DNA of 64,000 bases from Selaginella moellendorffii (GCF_000143415.4 NW_003314287.1:1061160-1125159); one strand, 5' to 3'. Counted from the first letter of the stretch, positions 12,270-23,795 are shown. Notes: a model not told the origin generated them from the sequence alone. Numbers and translations: made by a program.

Positions 12270-12720
12270 CTAGCTCGAGACCCTCTTACAGTTTCTTAGA
12301 ACTGCAAAGACCTGCTCCAGTCTAGAGTCTGATTTGTTTCGGACAAACGTACCCCTGCAGCAATGAAGTTTAAGCAACAATCAGCTAGCAGAAACAAAAA
12401 CGCCACTAGATACCTTTGCTCTGCTCGGCTGCCACCTTGCCAATCTCTGGCCACGACAGACCACTCTCTGAAAGAGCCTTCAACCCTGAAAACACAGAGC
12501 AATGTGAGCGATCAGTGCTGCATTCATCAACGTACCTGAGAAGCATCGATTTATCCCCCGAGCGAAGAAGGCATTGCGATACGGCTAGCACAATCTTGCT
12601 TCATCTTCTCACTGGGTGTGTTGATATTTGCCACAGCAGTGAAGTCGAGCTCCACACTCAGGAGCTTTTGCATCATAATTTCAGCCTTGCTTCTCTTCTC
12701 GAGCCAATCCCATTTCAGGC
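12270..12720 (-). other. Possible C-terminal exons of an unrecognised gene
   Basis: Minus-strand blocks read like protein. A segment around 12720-12600 reads LKWDWLEKRSKAEIMMQKLL. A one-base frame change then leads to IVLAVSQCLLRSGDKSMLLR, ending at GT near 12537. After an AG near 12487 a further block reads LKALSESGLSWPEIGKVAA. A last block at about 12356-12270 reads GTFVRNKSDSRLEQVFAVLR and ends in TAG. The family is not recognised and the frame change means the model is uncertain; it could also be a decayed 3' part of the F-box gene. Confidence 0.3.
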
Positions 12721-13651
12721 TCTGAGCCCCACACCGCAAGTACAGCACTCCCCTAATAAATACGCCTGTTTCCTGATTAGGAAGGATGACACTTCGTTCC
12801 ACGTCCAATTCCCCCTATCCAACACCAACACTCTAAGTCCACCAGACGCGACCTCCACAAGCACCCCGATTTCGCCTCCAACTTCCAGCATGTAAGACTT
12901 GTAAATCCCAACTTCTTTCAAACACCAAGCGCGCACCCACTTGGCGGAGTTAATGGCTGCCATATCGTCGATCTCCAGCAGCACCAGCGCACCGTGCTGC
13001 CAGCACTCCCCGAGGCGATAGCACACGCCCCCAACACAGACCGTGTTGGAGGACAGCATGGACACGGTCTGGTACTGCGGCACCGTCCAAACGCCCAGCC
13101 TCGAGTCGAACACATACGAGTTTAGCCAGATCCGGAAGAACACCACCCCCTCATCGCTAGCATACGTTGTCAGCATGCAGGAAGCGATGTTAGCTTGAAC
13201 CCCAGGAACAGATACCCATTACTGCATCAGCGGATTTCCCACCAGGAAGCCTTGCTTGTTCGTGAAGGTCTTCCGCTCCATGAACCGGCACAAGACGAGG
13301 CCACCGTGAGAGACCAAAGGCTGCGAGTTTTGTGGTGCTAGCCACTGCTTCCAGCCCGGGAGGGACGTGCCGCAGCCTCGTCACCTTTCCTTTGTGCTTG
13401 AAGATCGACACAAAAGGGCCCCTGTAGTGGTACCGTGTTTGCAGCCTCCTCGTTTTCCTGTTCACTCCGTGATGCAGCAGGAGGAGCGTCTTTGCTGTGT
13501 TGCGCCCGTGTTTCCGCCACAGCGCCTTGAAGCCTGAATCGTCGCGCAGCAGCGCAGCCCAGGCCTTGCACACCAGCTGCGCCCGCACTGCATCGCGGGC
13601 TGACAGCCACGAGAGGATTTCCAGCTCCAAGTCCGGTGACAAGCTGGTCAT
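12715..13651 (-). pseudogene. F-box protein gene, frame-broken
   Basis: F-box proteins recruit substrates to SCF ubiquitin ligases. The N-terminus from the ATG at 13651 has a clear F-box (DLELEILSWLSARDAVRAQLVCKAW) followed by a linker typical of plant F-box/kelch-like proteins. Near 13330, at a short A run, the plausible continuation moves to another frame (PLVSHGGLVLCRFMERKTF, then GFLVGNPL). It meets a TAA near 13223 and then continues openly from about 13176 to 12715 (VVFFRIWLNSYVFDSRLGVW, VRAWCLKEVGIYKSYMLEVG). At least one frameshift and one stop therefore separate homologous-looking halves. It is either a pseudogene or carries sequence errors; no splice sites remove the breaks. Confidence 0.6.
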
Positions 13652-13886
13652 TGCCCGATCTGGTCAATAGTCCTTTATATAATCTAATATGTCTGATTGA
13701 TTTGCGGGGTGATCTTCTGAACGATTTCTCGACTTGTACCTGTCACCGGGCTATGTTAATCTTCTCTGTATCGTTCTTGGTGTCTCCCAAAAGACTTTGA
13801 AAAGGATTGGAGTTACACTGTTTGGAGATTTTAGAGTTTTATTTAGCTGAAATATACTAGATTATCTTTTAGGGTTATTTAGTTAG

Positions 13887-15395
13887 ATGAGGTTCATTCG
13901 TCTCTTCTCCTGTGAATGCTCTCGGTTCAGCCGCGCATCGCCAATGTGGAGGATGAATCAGCGAATCCGTTCATTTGCGAGCTCGGCGAGCCTGGAAGGC
14001 CACTCCGACTCGAGGAAGTGAGTGTGTCTAGATGAATGGATCTTTTAAGCTGTGATTTTTGTCTGAAGGAAGAAGAAAAGGAGATTGGATGAGCTCTGCG
14101 TGGAAAGATATCCTCAGTTCGCGCGGAATGTGGTACAATCCTGGATCATACAAGGCAAGGCAACGCTCGTTTCTTCTTCTTCTTCTTCTTCTTCTTCTTT
14201 GTTTTTTCCGTGGTGTGGTCTTTCTTATTCCAGTGTTTTTTTTTTGAACAATGGAAGAGTGTTTCCGTGTGTCCAGGGAAAGTTTTCGTGGATGGCAGGC
14301 CAGGAACAAAGTCTGGGATGCAAGTCGCAGAAACATCAGCAATCGAAATCACAGCCCAGCCTCCAAAATACGTTTGCAGGCACGTCTTATTCCTCTTTTC
14401 TTCTGTTTTTTTTCTTCGTCATAAAGGAAATGACGATCAATCCAGGGCCGGAGACAAGCTCGCAGCAGCGCTTGAGCGATTTGGGTGTGATTTAAATGGT
14501 AAAGTGGTGCTCGACTCGGGGCTCTCCACCGGAGGCTTTACTGACTGCATGCTACAGCATGGTGCCACGCGAGTGTATGGAGTCGACGTTGGCTATGGCC
14601 AAGTAAGTCTTTGTGTTTCTTTGGAAGGGAAAAAGGAAAGCGCTAACTTGGATTGAAACTCTCTCAAGGTTGCCGAGAAAATTCGAACCGATAAAAGAGT
14701 TCGCGTCATGGAGAGGACAAACTTACGTCTCTTAACTCGGCTACCCGAGATGGTAGACTTCGTCACTCTGGATTTGTGCTTTATCTCGGTTTTGTTGGTG
14801 AGATTCTCGCAGTTCCAGCAATTTAGAGGATTGACAAGCTTGTTTTTTCTTTTTCCAATCTTAGGTGATGCCTGCCGTGTGCTCGGTGATGAAGCAGGAT
14901 GCGAGCGGCATAATTCTCATCAAGCCACAGTTTGAAGCGGCCAGGTCTCAGGTGAGTCTCTCTGTTTTAAGCGTAAGCAGGCGTATCATCGTTTTTTCTC
15001 GCAGGTTGGCGGTGGTGGGATCGTGAGAAAGCCCGAAGTTCACAGAGAGGTCTGTAGCAAAATGGAATATTTATATCTTTGCTTGACCTCTTTTTCTCTT
15101 GCTTTTGTGTGTAGGTTCTTGAGAAGGTCATAGATGGTGTTGAGGAGTTTGGCTTCGCTTGCAAAGGCTGGATGGAATCCCCAATCAAAGGCACCGATGG
15201 CAACACAGAGTTCCTGGCATACTTCCACAGGATGACCAAACAAACACCATCGCAGGTTCTGGTATCTAACACTCGCTTGCTGATTATCTTTTTTTTCTTC
15301 TTCTTCTTCTTCTTCTTGCGCAGTTAAAACGCGAATTTGTTGCAAATAAGTCAAAGAGTTACTACTTGGATCTTCTTGAACGCAAGGGATCTTAA
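13887..15395 (+). CDS. TlyA/hemolysin-A-like rRNA 2'-O-methyltransferase, organelle-targeted
   Basis: S4-domain plus FtsJ-fold SAM methyltransferase of the TlyA family, expected to methylate organellar rRNA. Nine exons: 13887-14017, 14069-14154, 14277-14379, 14446-14602, 14669-14797, 14865-14951, 15005-15049, 15115-15261 and 15324-15395; 318 residues. Residues 1-44 are Arg/Ser-rich without acids early on, like a mitochondrial or plastid transit peptide. The S4 domain follows (RRLDELCVERYPQFARNVVQ, GKVFVDGRPG), then the YVCRAGDKL hinge, the SAM motif DSGLSTGGFTDC, DVGYGQ, FVTLDLCFIS and IKPQFEA. Introns 2 and 3 appear to start with GC rather than GT (14155, 14380). These junctions are the only ones that restore the family motifs QGKVFVDG and YVxRxGxKL. 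The exon 8 donor could be 3 or 6 bp different. Confidence 0.85.
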
Positions 15396-15880
15396 TTTCT
15401 CTTTGGAGCAACGGAAGATTCTGTACAAGAACTTTGCTTCATCTTTGCAAAGTTTGGGTTTTTTTCTTCTGGAGATCAAAATCCATTCTAAAAGCACATA
15501 AGCAGTAGCATTTTTGTGGTCGACCTCAAAATGTGGCAACATAATCAAAGCACCGGAATTTTGTCTCTTGGACGGTTTTAATGTTAGTGAACGACAGAAT
15601 GATGGTCTTGCAGCTTCTCTCGAATGCAGTGCTTCGAAGGAGAGTCACAGATTCCAAGCTCTCGGGCTTCCATAGCAGTGATCCAGGCTGCAGCGGACAA
15701 AGCAGCCTTGGCAGCGGAAAAAACGCTTGCGAGAGAGCATGCTCCAAGAAGGAGTTCGTCCAAACGCCCGATGCAGATGCAGAGCCAGTTTGGTAGTTTG
15801 CGAACCAGATTGACAAGCGGATGGTGGAGAGCCTTGAAGTGACTTGGATGTCCACAACAGCTGACGCTTGGTTTGCTTTT
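15396..15880. other. Downstream flank of the methyltransferase gene
   Basis: No recognised gene. A 72-codon plus-strand frame at 15624-15842 is Ala/Arg/Ser-rich with no family match that I recognise. From about 15875 the base composition changes abruptly to AT-rich, which I take as the left limit of the transposon complex. A TTC repeat is found at 15286-15318 in the preceding intron. Confidence 0.4.
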
Positions 15881-16055
15881 TTTTTAAAAAAAAAATTATT
15901 ATGACTATTCCTGCTTTTGTATATATTATATCTTTTATCCATATATGATCTATTAGTTTCTTATTACATGTATTGTTTTTTATTATTTGTATTTCTCCAT
16001 TATTGTTTGAAATGGTTTTGCTTCTTTTTTTTGATAGTTAATATTAAACTCTCCT
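15880..16055 (-). mobile_element. Helitron/Helentron-like element, distal endonuclease part
   Basis: AT-rich block left of the gypsy insertion. On the minus strand it begins (at 16055) with EFNINYQKKEAKPF in the same frame that the endonuclease ORF leaves at 21015. After a frame break it ends with LIDHIWIKD...KAGIV, which matches the C-terminal active-site region (DHIW) of exonuclease-endonuclease-phosphatase proteins. It is therefore the missing C-terminal part of the endonuclease encoded at 21015-21377. The transposon end is not identifiable beyond the composition change. Confidence 0.7.
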
Positions 16056-16230
16056 TGTGAGGGCCAAGTGTACGGTTACGATGCCGTATACTAATATTAG
16101 CGTAGTGGGATTTTGGTAGTCGTCGGATTGGTTTCAATCTGGATCACTCGCTTCTGTATATAAACTAGGGTTTTTGGGCTAATTAATATGCACATTTCTG
16201 TATTCCCTTTCCATATTCCAAGCACTCACA
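16056..16230 (+). repeat. 5' LTR of Ty3/gypsy element, copy 1
   Basis: 175-bp LTR with TG...CA ends, a TATATAA box near its middle, and the same length as the right LTR at 20840-21014. By eye the two differ at about 11 positions (about 6%), mostly transitions. It is followed directly by TTGGTGGAGG, the presumed primer-binding site region. Confidence 0.85.
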
Positions 16231-17728
16231 TTGGTGGAGGTGAGGAGCACCTTTGATTGTCCCTGAGGAGTGCTTGGATTTGGGATTTTGGTTTAGATCT
16301 AGCTTTTGCATTGTCTAAATCTAGTTTTTTCCATTTCCTTCTTTTTGTTCTTTCCTTTCAGGATTTTGGTTTAGATCTAGCTTTTTGCATTGTCTAGATC
16401 TACCATTTCCTTCTAGCTTTTTGTCATTTCTCTTCTTTTGCTCTTTCTTTTTCATTTGTCTCCATGGCAGATTAGCAATCTCCTCCTTTGACTCTCGAGC
16501 AGCAGTTGGTCCAATTGCTTGATGGTATGCACTTGCAATTGAACAACCAAACTCAATTGATGGCGGCATTCACGACACGTAGTCCAACTCCTCCTACTCT
16601 TGGTGCCAATCCTTGCGTTCGGCCAGAGTTCTTTCGTGGGAATCCTGGGGATGATGTGTACCATTGGTTCGATCACTTCACGGTGATTGCCACATATCAT
16701 TCTTGGGATGATGCTTGACAGTTGCGTGAGTTTCCCACGTGTCTCCAAGGGACAGCATTGCAGTGGTACAATGGTTTGAGCGCAGCCACTGGTGGGGATT
16801 GGAGTGTTCTCCTGGACATCTTCAAACGTGCCTTCGGACATGCCGATGATTGTGATGATGCTTTCTAACAATTGCATCGTCTTCGCCAAAGGCCATCTGA
16901 GTCGGTAATGCAATTTGGCGTTCGTTTCCGAAGTCTTTTGCTTCGTGCGGAGCCAAATATGTCGGAGCGGATCAAGCTAGGAATGTTGTGGCCAGCACTT
17001 CGTCAAGATCTTGTCGGACTTGTGCATGCACTTGCTCCTGCCACCCTTTACGATGCTCTTCGCTTGGCACAACGTTATGAGACGTCGCCTCTTCCACTTC
17101 TCGCTGCACGTCCTTCCGCTCCACTTCCTATGGGTGATGGTCCTGTTCCAATGGAGGTTGATGCTGCTGCTGCTCGAGTCCAAGGACAAGCGCGAGGACG
17201 TGGTCGTGGCCGTGATGTTCGCTGCTGGGCGTGTGATGAAGTTGGTCATACTTATCGGCGTTGCTGTCATTTTCTGGATTGGCGACCTCCATTTCCTGGG
17301 TGGAGACCTTGGCGTCAGCAACGTCCCGTGGGTGCTGTTGCAGTGGAAGGTCTGGACACCGAGATGCATCCGGGAAATGAAGAGTCGCGCGAGTAACGGA
17401 GGGACCTTGCGCGAATAAGTTAGTGACCCCTCCATCTTTCTTTCGGGAGTATCATCAAGGGGTTCACTCGGCATCGGTTCATCCAGTGTTTACTTTCCAA
17501 ACTCGTTTTTATAACAAGAGGTCTCCTATTATTCTCTCCGTGCTGGTTGATACAGGTTCGAGTTTATCTTCTATTGCTCGACCTGTTGCCACACGTTGTC
17601 GTTTACACTTGCGTCGTGCGGCGGAACCAGTTTTCATTCTTTATGGCAACGGCCGTACACATGCATGTGCACGGGATGAGGTGGACCTGGTTGTGCGTGT
17701 GGGCAATCTCGAGCTTGAGTTGTAGCCG

Positions 17729-19429
17729 TTGCAGGTGGTGCCGAGTCAAGCTTTTGACCTCATTCTTGGTATGGATTGGTTGCAGCGCAATCATGCCAAG
17801 TGTGACTTTGAGGCTTCTCCCCCTTGTCTCATACTTCCTTATGTTTCATCCATTCCTCTCACTTCCATACCTCTTCGTCCCTCTACTTCTACCTCTGCTT
17901 CCATTACTTTTGTTCCCCCACTCTTTCCTTTTGTGTTTCCATCTTGTTCTGCTTTTCCCTTTTTCGATCCCTCCGACGATCTTTGTGTTGCAGCAGTTGA
18001 CCGACTCATGAAGGAGTATTCTGATCTCTTTGAATTTGACTTATTGTCTGGGGCCAAGATTGCCACACATCATCTGATTCCAACCGGGGATGCTCGTCCA
18101 ATCAAGGTTCCTGTTCGTCGTTGGTCACCTAAGGAGATCAAGATTTTACAAGCAAACGTCAAAGAAATGCTGGAGAAGGGTGTTATTCAGAAGTCGGGGA
18201 GTCCTTGGGCATGTGAACTTCATCTTGTGACGAAGCCTGATGGGAGTATTCGTTTCTGCATCGACTATCGTCCGTTAAACGAAGTGACAATCCCAAATGT
18301 GTATCCTCTTCCTCCCACTGCTGATCTCTTGGATCGTCTGGGGCGAAGTCGTTGGTTCACCAAGCTAGATCTTGCTTCTGGGTATTGGCAAGTACCGATG
18401 GTTGAAGAAGATATTCCTAAGACTACTTTTCGTATACCATTTGGTTTGTACGAGTTCTTGGTGATGCCGTTTGGTTTGAACAATACTCCAGCAACTTTCC
18501 AACGGATGATGGACGACGTTCTTTGCGATATGCCGGAGGTGACTGCTGACTTCAATGATGATGTCTTGATCCACTCGGAGGGGACGTGGGAGGAGCACGT
18601 TTGTGATGTTTGTAAAGTGTTGGATCGGCTACGCGACGTTGGTTTAAAGCTGAAGCGGTCAAAGTGCGTGTTTGGGTCCAAGGACACAACTTATCTTGGG
18701 TACCATATTTCTCGTGAGGGTTTGCAAGTTGATCCTGACAAACTTGTGGCTGTTCTAAAGTTCCCTACTCCGAAGTGTGTGAATGATGTGCAGTGCTTTT
18801 TGGGTAAGGTGCAGTATCTCGGTCGTTTTATGGATCATCTTTCCGATCGCACTACACCATTGCGAGCGTTGCTGAAGTCATCAACGTCATCTTTCATCTG
18901 GTCTCCGGATTGTGAGCGAGTGTTCGTGGATCTCAAAGAACTATTGACGAATCCTCCGGTTTTGGCATATCCTGACTACACTCGACCTTTTATTTTGCGT
19001 GTAGATGCTTCTGATATTGGTCTTGGAGGTGTGTTGATGCAAGAGAGCTCGAGTGTGCCGGGTCAGCGCCATCCCATTGCATACATAAGCCGTACATTAC
19101 AACCAGCGGAGATGAACTACTCCACGACGGAGAAGGAGTGTTTAGCAGCAGTCTGGGGTTTCGAGAAACTTCATGCCTATCTACATTGTTCTCGGACGTT
19201 ACTTGAAGGTGACCATGCTGCTGTTACTTCATTATTGAAGCGGAAGAACCTGGTTGGTCGTACGGCTCGATGGGCTTTGAAGCTTCAGATATATATGATT
19301 TCGATGTTGTTCATCACCCAGGGAGTTCTATGGCTGATGCTGATGCCCTTTCTCGAGGTCCTCTTCCTTCTCCACTCACTTCTCATGTTTCTGACGAACC
19401 TATTGTTCCAGCATCTGTGGATTTTCTAG
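17729..19429 (+). pseudogene. Gypsy pol fragment: reverse transcriptase and RNase H
   Basis: A 566-codon open frame. It contains the RT core (SPWACELHLVTKPDG, RFCIDYRPLNEVTIPNVYPL, FTKLDLASGYWQVPM, VMPFGLNNTPATFQRMMDD), the position of the catalytic YxDD box, and the RNase H start RVDASDIGLGGVLMQ. The YxDD box reads FNDD here, where copies normally have F/Y-I/V-DD; the two catalytic Asp are kept. The parent protein is an aspartic protease-RT-RNase H-integrase polyprotein, so this ORF is only its middle part. Confidence 0.88.
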
Positions 19430-20839
19430 ATGAGGATTCTCTGCCGTCGGCGGTTGCTGTCCTTGACGTTCAGTGTCCACAAGGTGCAGAGCAAAATCTA
19501 CCTTCTCTTGATGAGGTTCGCGAGGCTCAAAAGATTGAGCCGTGGATTCGGAGGCTTCGAGATGGGTCTGAGAATCCTGCATCACTTGCTGATGACTTGC
19601 CTTTCCGGCATTTACATTCTCAATATCGCCTTGACGATGGCCTTCTTTATTTTGTGGGGACGGATCCTAATGATCATTTACGGCTGGTGGTGCCTTCGGT
19701 GTTTATTCCGCGGTTTCTCCATGCCTACCATGATTCTCCTGTTCGAGGTGGGCATATGGGACACCATCGTGTCACCGAGAAGTTGCGCAGGTCTTTCTAT
19801 TGGCCGGAGATGCGACGTGATATTATCCGGTATGTGCGTAGCTGCGTTTGGTGCCAAGCTCGTAATACTCCCCTTCATGCTGCGGAAGGACGGTTAGAGT
19901 CAATTGCGGTTTCCCATCCATTTGAGTTAGTGGCGTTTAATCTTATGGGACCTTTTCCACGGTCGACTGCTGGCAATGAGTATGTTATTATTGCTTCTGA
20001 CTACTTGACTCATTAGGTGGAAGTTGGTGCTCTTGCTAGCACCTCTGCAACTGCTGTTGGATACTTCCTCCTCAATCGAGTGGTGTTCCAGCATTCTTGT
20101 CCAGAGCGGATTCTTTTGGATAATGGTCCCGCATTTATGGCTGAGGCATTTCATGTTTTGACGTCTCGGTTGGGGATATGCCACACTTTCACGAGTGCTT
20201 ATCATCCACAATCAGACGGTCTGGTGGAACGGCTTGTTCGGACATTCAAAGGGATGATTGCGAAGTATGTGAACTTTCAGCATTCGGATTGGGATGGTTA
20301 TTTGCCGTCTCTTCGGTATGCATATGTTACAGGGGTGTAGAGTTCTGTTGGTGCTTCACCATATAAACTCCTATATAGTCATGATCCAATATTTGGGATC
20401 AGTATTTGACGAGCATTCTTCCACTTGTCCGAGCAGAGTCTGCCGAACACTTAGGCCGCGTACAAGTGGGACAACAACGGCACTACAACTCCCATCATCG
20501 TCCACCTGCGGAGTACAAAGTGGATGATTTGGTGTTAGTCCGTTTTCCCCATCTTACGGTACGTGGTTTATCTAAGGGGCTTCTTGTGCAATGGAAAGGA
20601 CCGTATCGAGTGTTGCGACAAATTGGACCACAAGTTTATGAGGTTCGGCATGACGTTTAGCAGGCCGATCCTCCAGAGATTGTGCATGTGCAACGGCTAA
20701 AACACTTTGTACAAAGGGATCAGGAGGAGTTAATACCACCTACAGATCCACCGATGCCTCCTCCTGATGTTCCTCCGGATCCCGGCCCATCTTCAAGAGA
20801 ACCCTGATGGTCTTCCATTATCCCGAGAGGAGGGGATGA

Positions 20840-21014
20840 TGTAAGAGCCAAGTGTACGGTTACGATGCCGTATATTAATATTAGCGTAGTGGGATTTTGG
20901 TAGCCGTCGGATTGGTTTTAATCTGGACCACTCGCTCTTATATATAAGTTAGGGTTTTTGGGCTAATTAATATGCACATTTCTGTATTCCCTTTCCATAT
21001 TCCAAGCACTCACA
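20840..21014 (+). repeat. 3' LTR of Ty3/gypsy element, copy 1
   Basis: 175-bp LTR preceded by a purine-rich GAGAGGAGGGGATGA polypurine tract. It ends in CACTCACA, and TCCTT follows as the target-site duplication. Confidence 0.85.
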
Positions 21015-23460
21015 TCCTTTAATTAATATTGGTTTTTTATTATCTATTTTTAAAAATATTTTTATATTTTTTGTGAACATTTGTATATTAATTCCAGGTT
21101 TTCTATGTAAATTTATTATCTGTAATTGTTTTTTATTTTTTTCTAGTGATGTATATGACATTGCCATTGTTTCTGTTTTTAAATGTTCTAGTTTTTCTGA
21201 TTTATAGTTATTTGTATGCAATATTGCTATATGTGGGGGCTGTTCATGTATATATGATTTATATTTATTAAAATATAAATCCTCATGTTTTTGTGTTTTT
21301 ACTTCTTGCATACATATTATATCTGATGTTAATAATTGTGAATCATTCTTTATATCTTCTGGATATGTGGTAATCAATATTGTGTTTAAAACTTGTATAA
21401 AAGTTTGGTTAGCTGTTTTTTTCTTCTTGTAAATCTATTAAATCAATTTGCTATGGTGCTTCTATTGTCATTTGTATTATTTCTTTAGCTACATCTTTAT
21501 TGATTTTAATATGTTTATGTTCAATTGGTCTATATAAATGTATACCTTTTAGTGTTTGTGCTCTTGATAATGTTGTATATGCTTGTCCTGGAGGTTTTAC
21601 TTATAACATAAAACAGTTTAGTAATATTTATTATTCTTGTTTTTTTATTGGTGTCTAGTTTTTTTTTCATTATTTTAGTATTATATTTTTTTTAGCTCTT
21701 GTTTTTCACCTATTTTTATATTTTGGAGTTCTATCCATATTATTTGTTTTCTTCAATTTGGGTTACATCTTGTAATACTCCAACTGCTCCATTTACTAAT
21801 CCATCTTCTTTTGCTATATTTTGTGTTATTTCAATTGCTATTTTCCTTTTAAAATGTAATATTTTATGTAATCCTTATGTTTTTCTTGTGTCATCTAGTA
21901 ACCTGAAGTGTGTAGAACAAGAATTTCCATGGTTGTCTTGTGCTTCTGTAATTATATCTATACTTTGTATGTGTTGTGTTATGTTCTCTTACTTTTTCAT
22001 TAGTTGCAAATGTATGGAAACATCATTTTCAGGTCTATATATTTTTGTTGCATAAATTGGTGCTTTAAATGTAAGATTTAATTGATAAAAATAACCTGTA
22101 TAAGTACAATCCATCCCACCAAAATCTATTCCATATGTTCACATCTTCTATTTATATATTGTAGCATTTCTATACTTACCATTGATATTTCATCTATTTT
22201 AATATTTTATTTTCTTCTTGTTCTGGGTTCTCCCATGAAATTTATTCTTTTTTTGTTGCTTTTTTATATATGTATTTGTATTATTTTTCATCTATTTGTT
22301 CTATATTTACTTCATATGCATTTATGTTTTCTCCATAAACATGTTTATATGTTTATTTTTTTCTTTAATAAATTTAATAAATCTTATTATAGTTTTTTTT
22401 TGTGTTGTTATTTCTTTTTCAATTATATATTCAGCTCTTATCTCTATTAATGTTAAGTGTTCTAATTCTTCTAATGTTTGCATGTATTTTTTAGTTAGTC
22501 CTAGTACTGCTAATCATGTTTCATTTTTTTACATTTTGTTCATTGTTTTTGTGGTTGGTATCAATAAACTTCACAGTTCTAAACATGTGATGAAATGGGA
22601 TTGACAATATTAGAAAAATGCTTGTTGAATTAGCATTTCTTTACCAAGTATGAAGCTATTTCCTAATAACTAAACTTTGTTAAATACATCTATTCTTTAT
22701 TTTTGGCATTCTTTAAATATAGTTGAAAATGTCTTTGTTATTTCTATTTCAATACATGCAATATATGATAAAGAATATGCTGCTGCTCCATATGGATCAG
22801 GAATTATTTGTATATCTACATTTGATTGTCATAAATTTGATAATTTTTCATTAAATGTATTTGTGTTTATATCTTTTTGTTTTTATTTATAAAACATTTT
22901 TCCATTTGTTAGTATGGATCTTATTATAGTTTAATATTGCTCTCCTATTATTCTTAAATATTCATTGAACTCTAAATTTTTTTGTTTTATCTTGTAACAT
23001 AAGCATCCTTTTCTTGTTTTGAAATATCTTTGATAGGCTCTAAGATTTTTGTTTGTTGCATTAGAGGGATTGGGTAATTAAATTTACATTTTATATTTTA
23101 TATTTTATATATTTATATATTTTTATTTTTAACATCTATTATATTATCTGGTAGTTTCTCTAAATCAATATAGTATTTTTGTTAGCAAATTTTTATATTT
23201 ATTCTATTGTTTATAGTGGATTTTCTAACCATATTATTGCATGTTCATGTGGTGTTGTTAAAATGTGTTACAAATACATAGTATTTTAATTTCCTTCCAA
23301 ATATAAAATAAGTAGACATTAATAATTTTCTAAAAGCTGATTTTTATGTGTATAATATCATATTATGGTTATTGGATCAACTCTTAGTATTTTATATATT
23401 TTCTCTTTTACATTTATATTTTCTATCTCTTCTTTCTGTAATATATCTGTATCTAAAAGT
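21015..23460 (-). mobile_element. Helitron/Helentron-like element: Rep, PIF1 helicase and endonuclease remnants
   Basis: About 80% AT, read on the minus strand from 23460 down. Near 23265-23220: HILTTPHEHAIIWLEN, like the HUH-nuclease motif region of Helitron Rep. Near 22850-22740: VDIQIIPDPYGAAAYSLSYI, like the Helitron helicase-like N-domain. Near 22195-22030: DEISMVSIEMLQYINRRC (Walker B of PIF1) followed by FGGMDCTYTGYFYQLN. Near 21830-21770: EDGLVNGAVGVLQ. Near 21600-21490: GQAYTTLSRAQTLKGIHLYR, the C-terminal PIF1 motif. Then 21377-21015: an exonuclease-endonuclease-phosphatase start (IICMQEVKTQKHEDLYF) ending at PILIKG. Many stops and frame changes are present, so it is inactive. Rep-helicase-endonuclease order is that of Helentron/Helitron2 types rather than typical plant Helitrons. 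Confidence 0.75.
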
Positions 23461-23639
23461 TAAGAAAAGTGTTAGGGTGGTCTTAATTGTCTGGTAGCAT
23501 AACTATTCCCCAGAATGGTTGTGGGGATCGTCGGAGAGAGGCCAACTTGGTCTCAGTGTATCTTCCACAAAAGATTTAGGCAACCTTCTTTGATTTTCCT
23601 CTTGAAAGTTTTAATACAAATTTTTTTTCTCTTGGACTA

Positions 23640-23795
23640 CACTGTTTGCTCCCAAACCTTCAGCCTTTGAAGAATTCTCTCGATTGCAACAATGGTGGAG
23701 AGATGTTGATGGAGCAAACGCCCCTGATCTGGGAGCCAAAGCTCGTGGAACTTCTAGAGCCATGTAATATCAGATCGTTTGTGTGGTCTTGCAGA
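23640..23795. other. Spacer between Helitron remnant and duplicated block
   Basis: Composition returns to about 50% GC. A 66-codon plus-strand frame (23646-23846) has no recognised domain; its last third is inside the duplicated segment that also occurs at 58.1 kb. Confidence 0.3.

Larger units (their letters stand above)
16056..21014 (+). mobile_element. Ty3/gypsy LTR retrotransposon, copy 1 (defective)
   Basis: Full-length but inactive element of 4.96 kb. Order: LTR, gag with a CCHC zinc knuckle (CWACDEVGHTYRRC near 17225), aspartic protease (LVDTGSSLSSIA near 17545), reverse transcriptase and RNase H (17729-19429), and integrase with an HHCC-type finger and catalytic DNGPAF block (19270-20340), then LTR. 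This pol order (RT before integrase) is diagnostic of gypsy. In-frame stops occur in gag (about 16718, 16866), between protease and RT (17723) and in integrase (20014, 20338). The frame changes between RT/RNase H and integrase, and about 45 bp present in copy 2 are missing near 20395. The flanks read TCCTT on both sides, a 4-5 bp target duplication. It lies inside a Helitron-like endonuclease ORF. Confidence 0.92.

Noticed and set aside
22082-22604. Plus-strand Phe/Ile/Leu-rich frames resembling membrane proteins
   Set aside because: They are the antisense of AT-rich helicase sequence; TTT/ATT-rich DNA gives such frames by composition.
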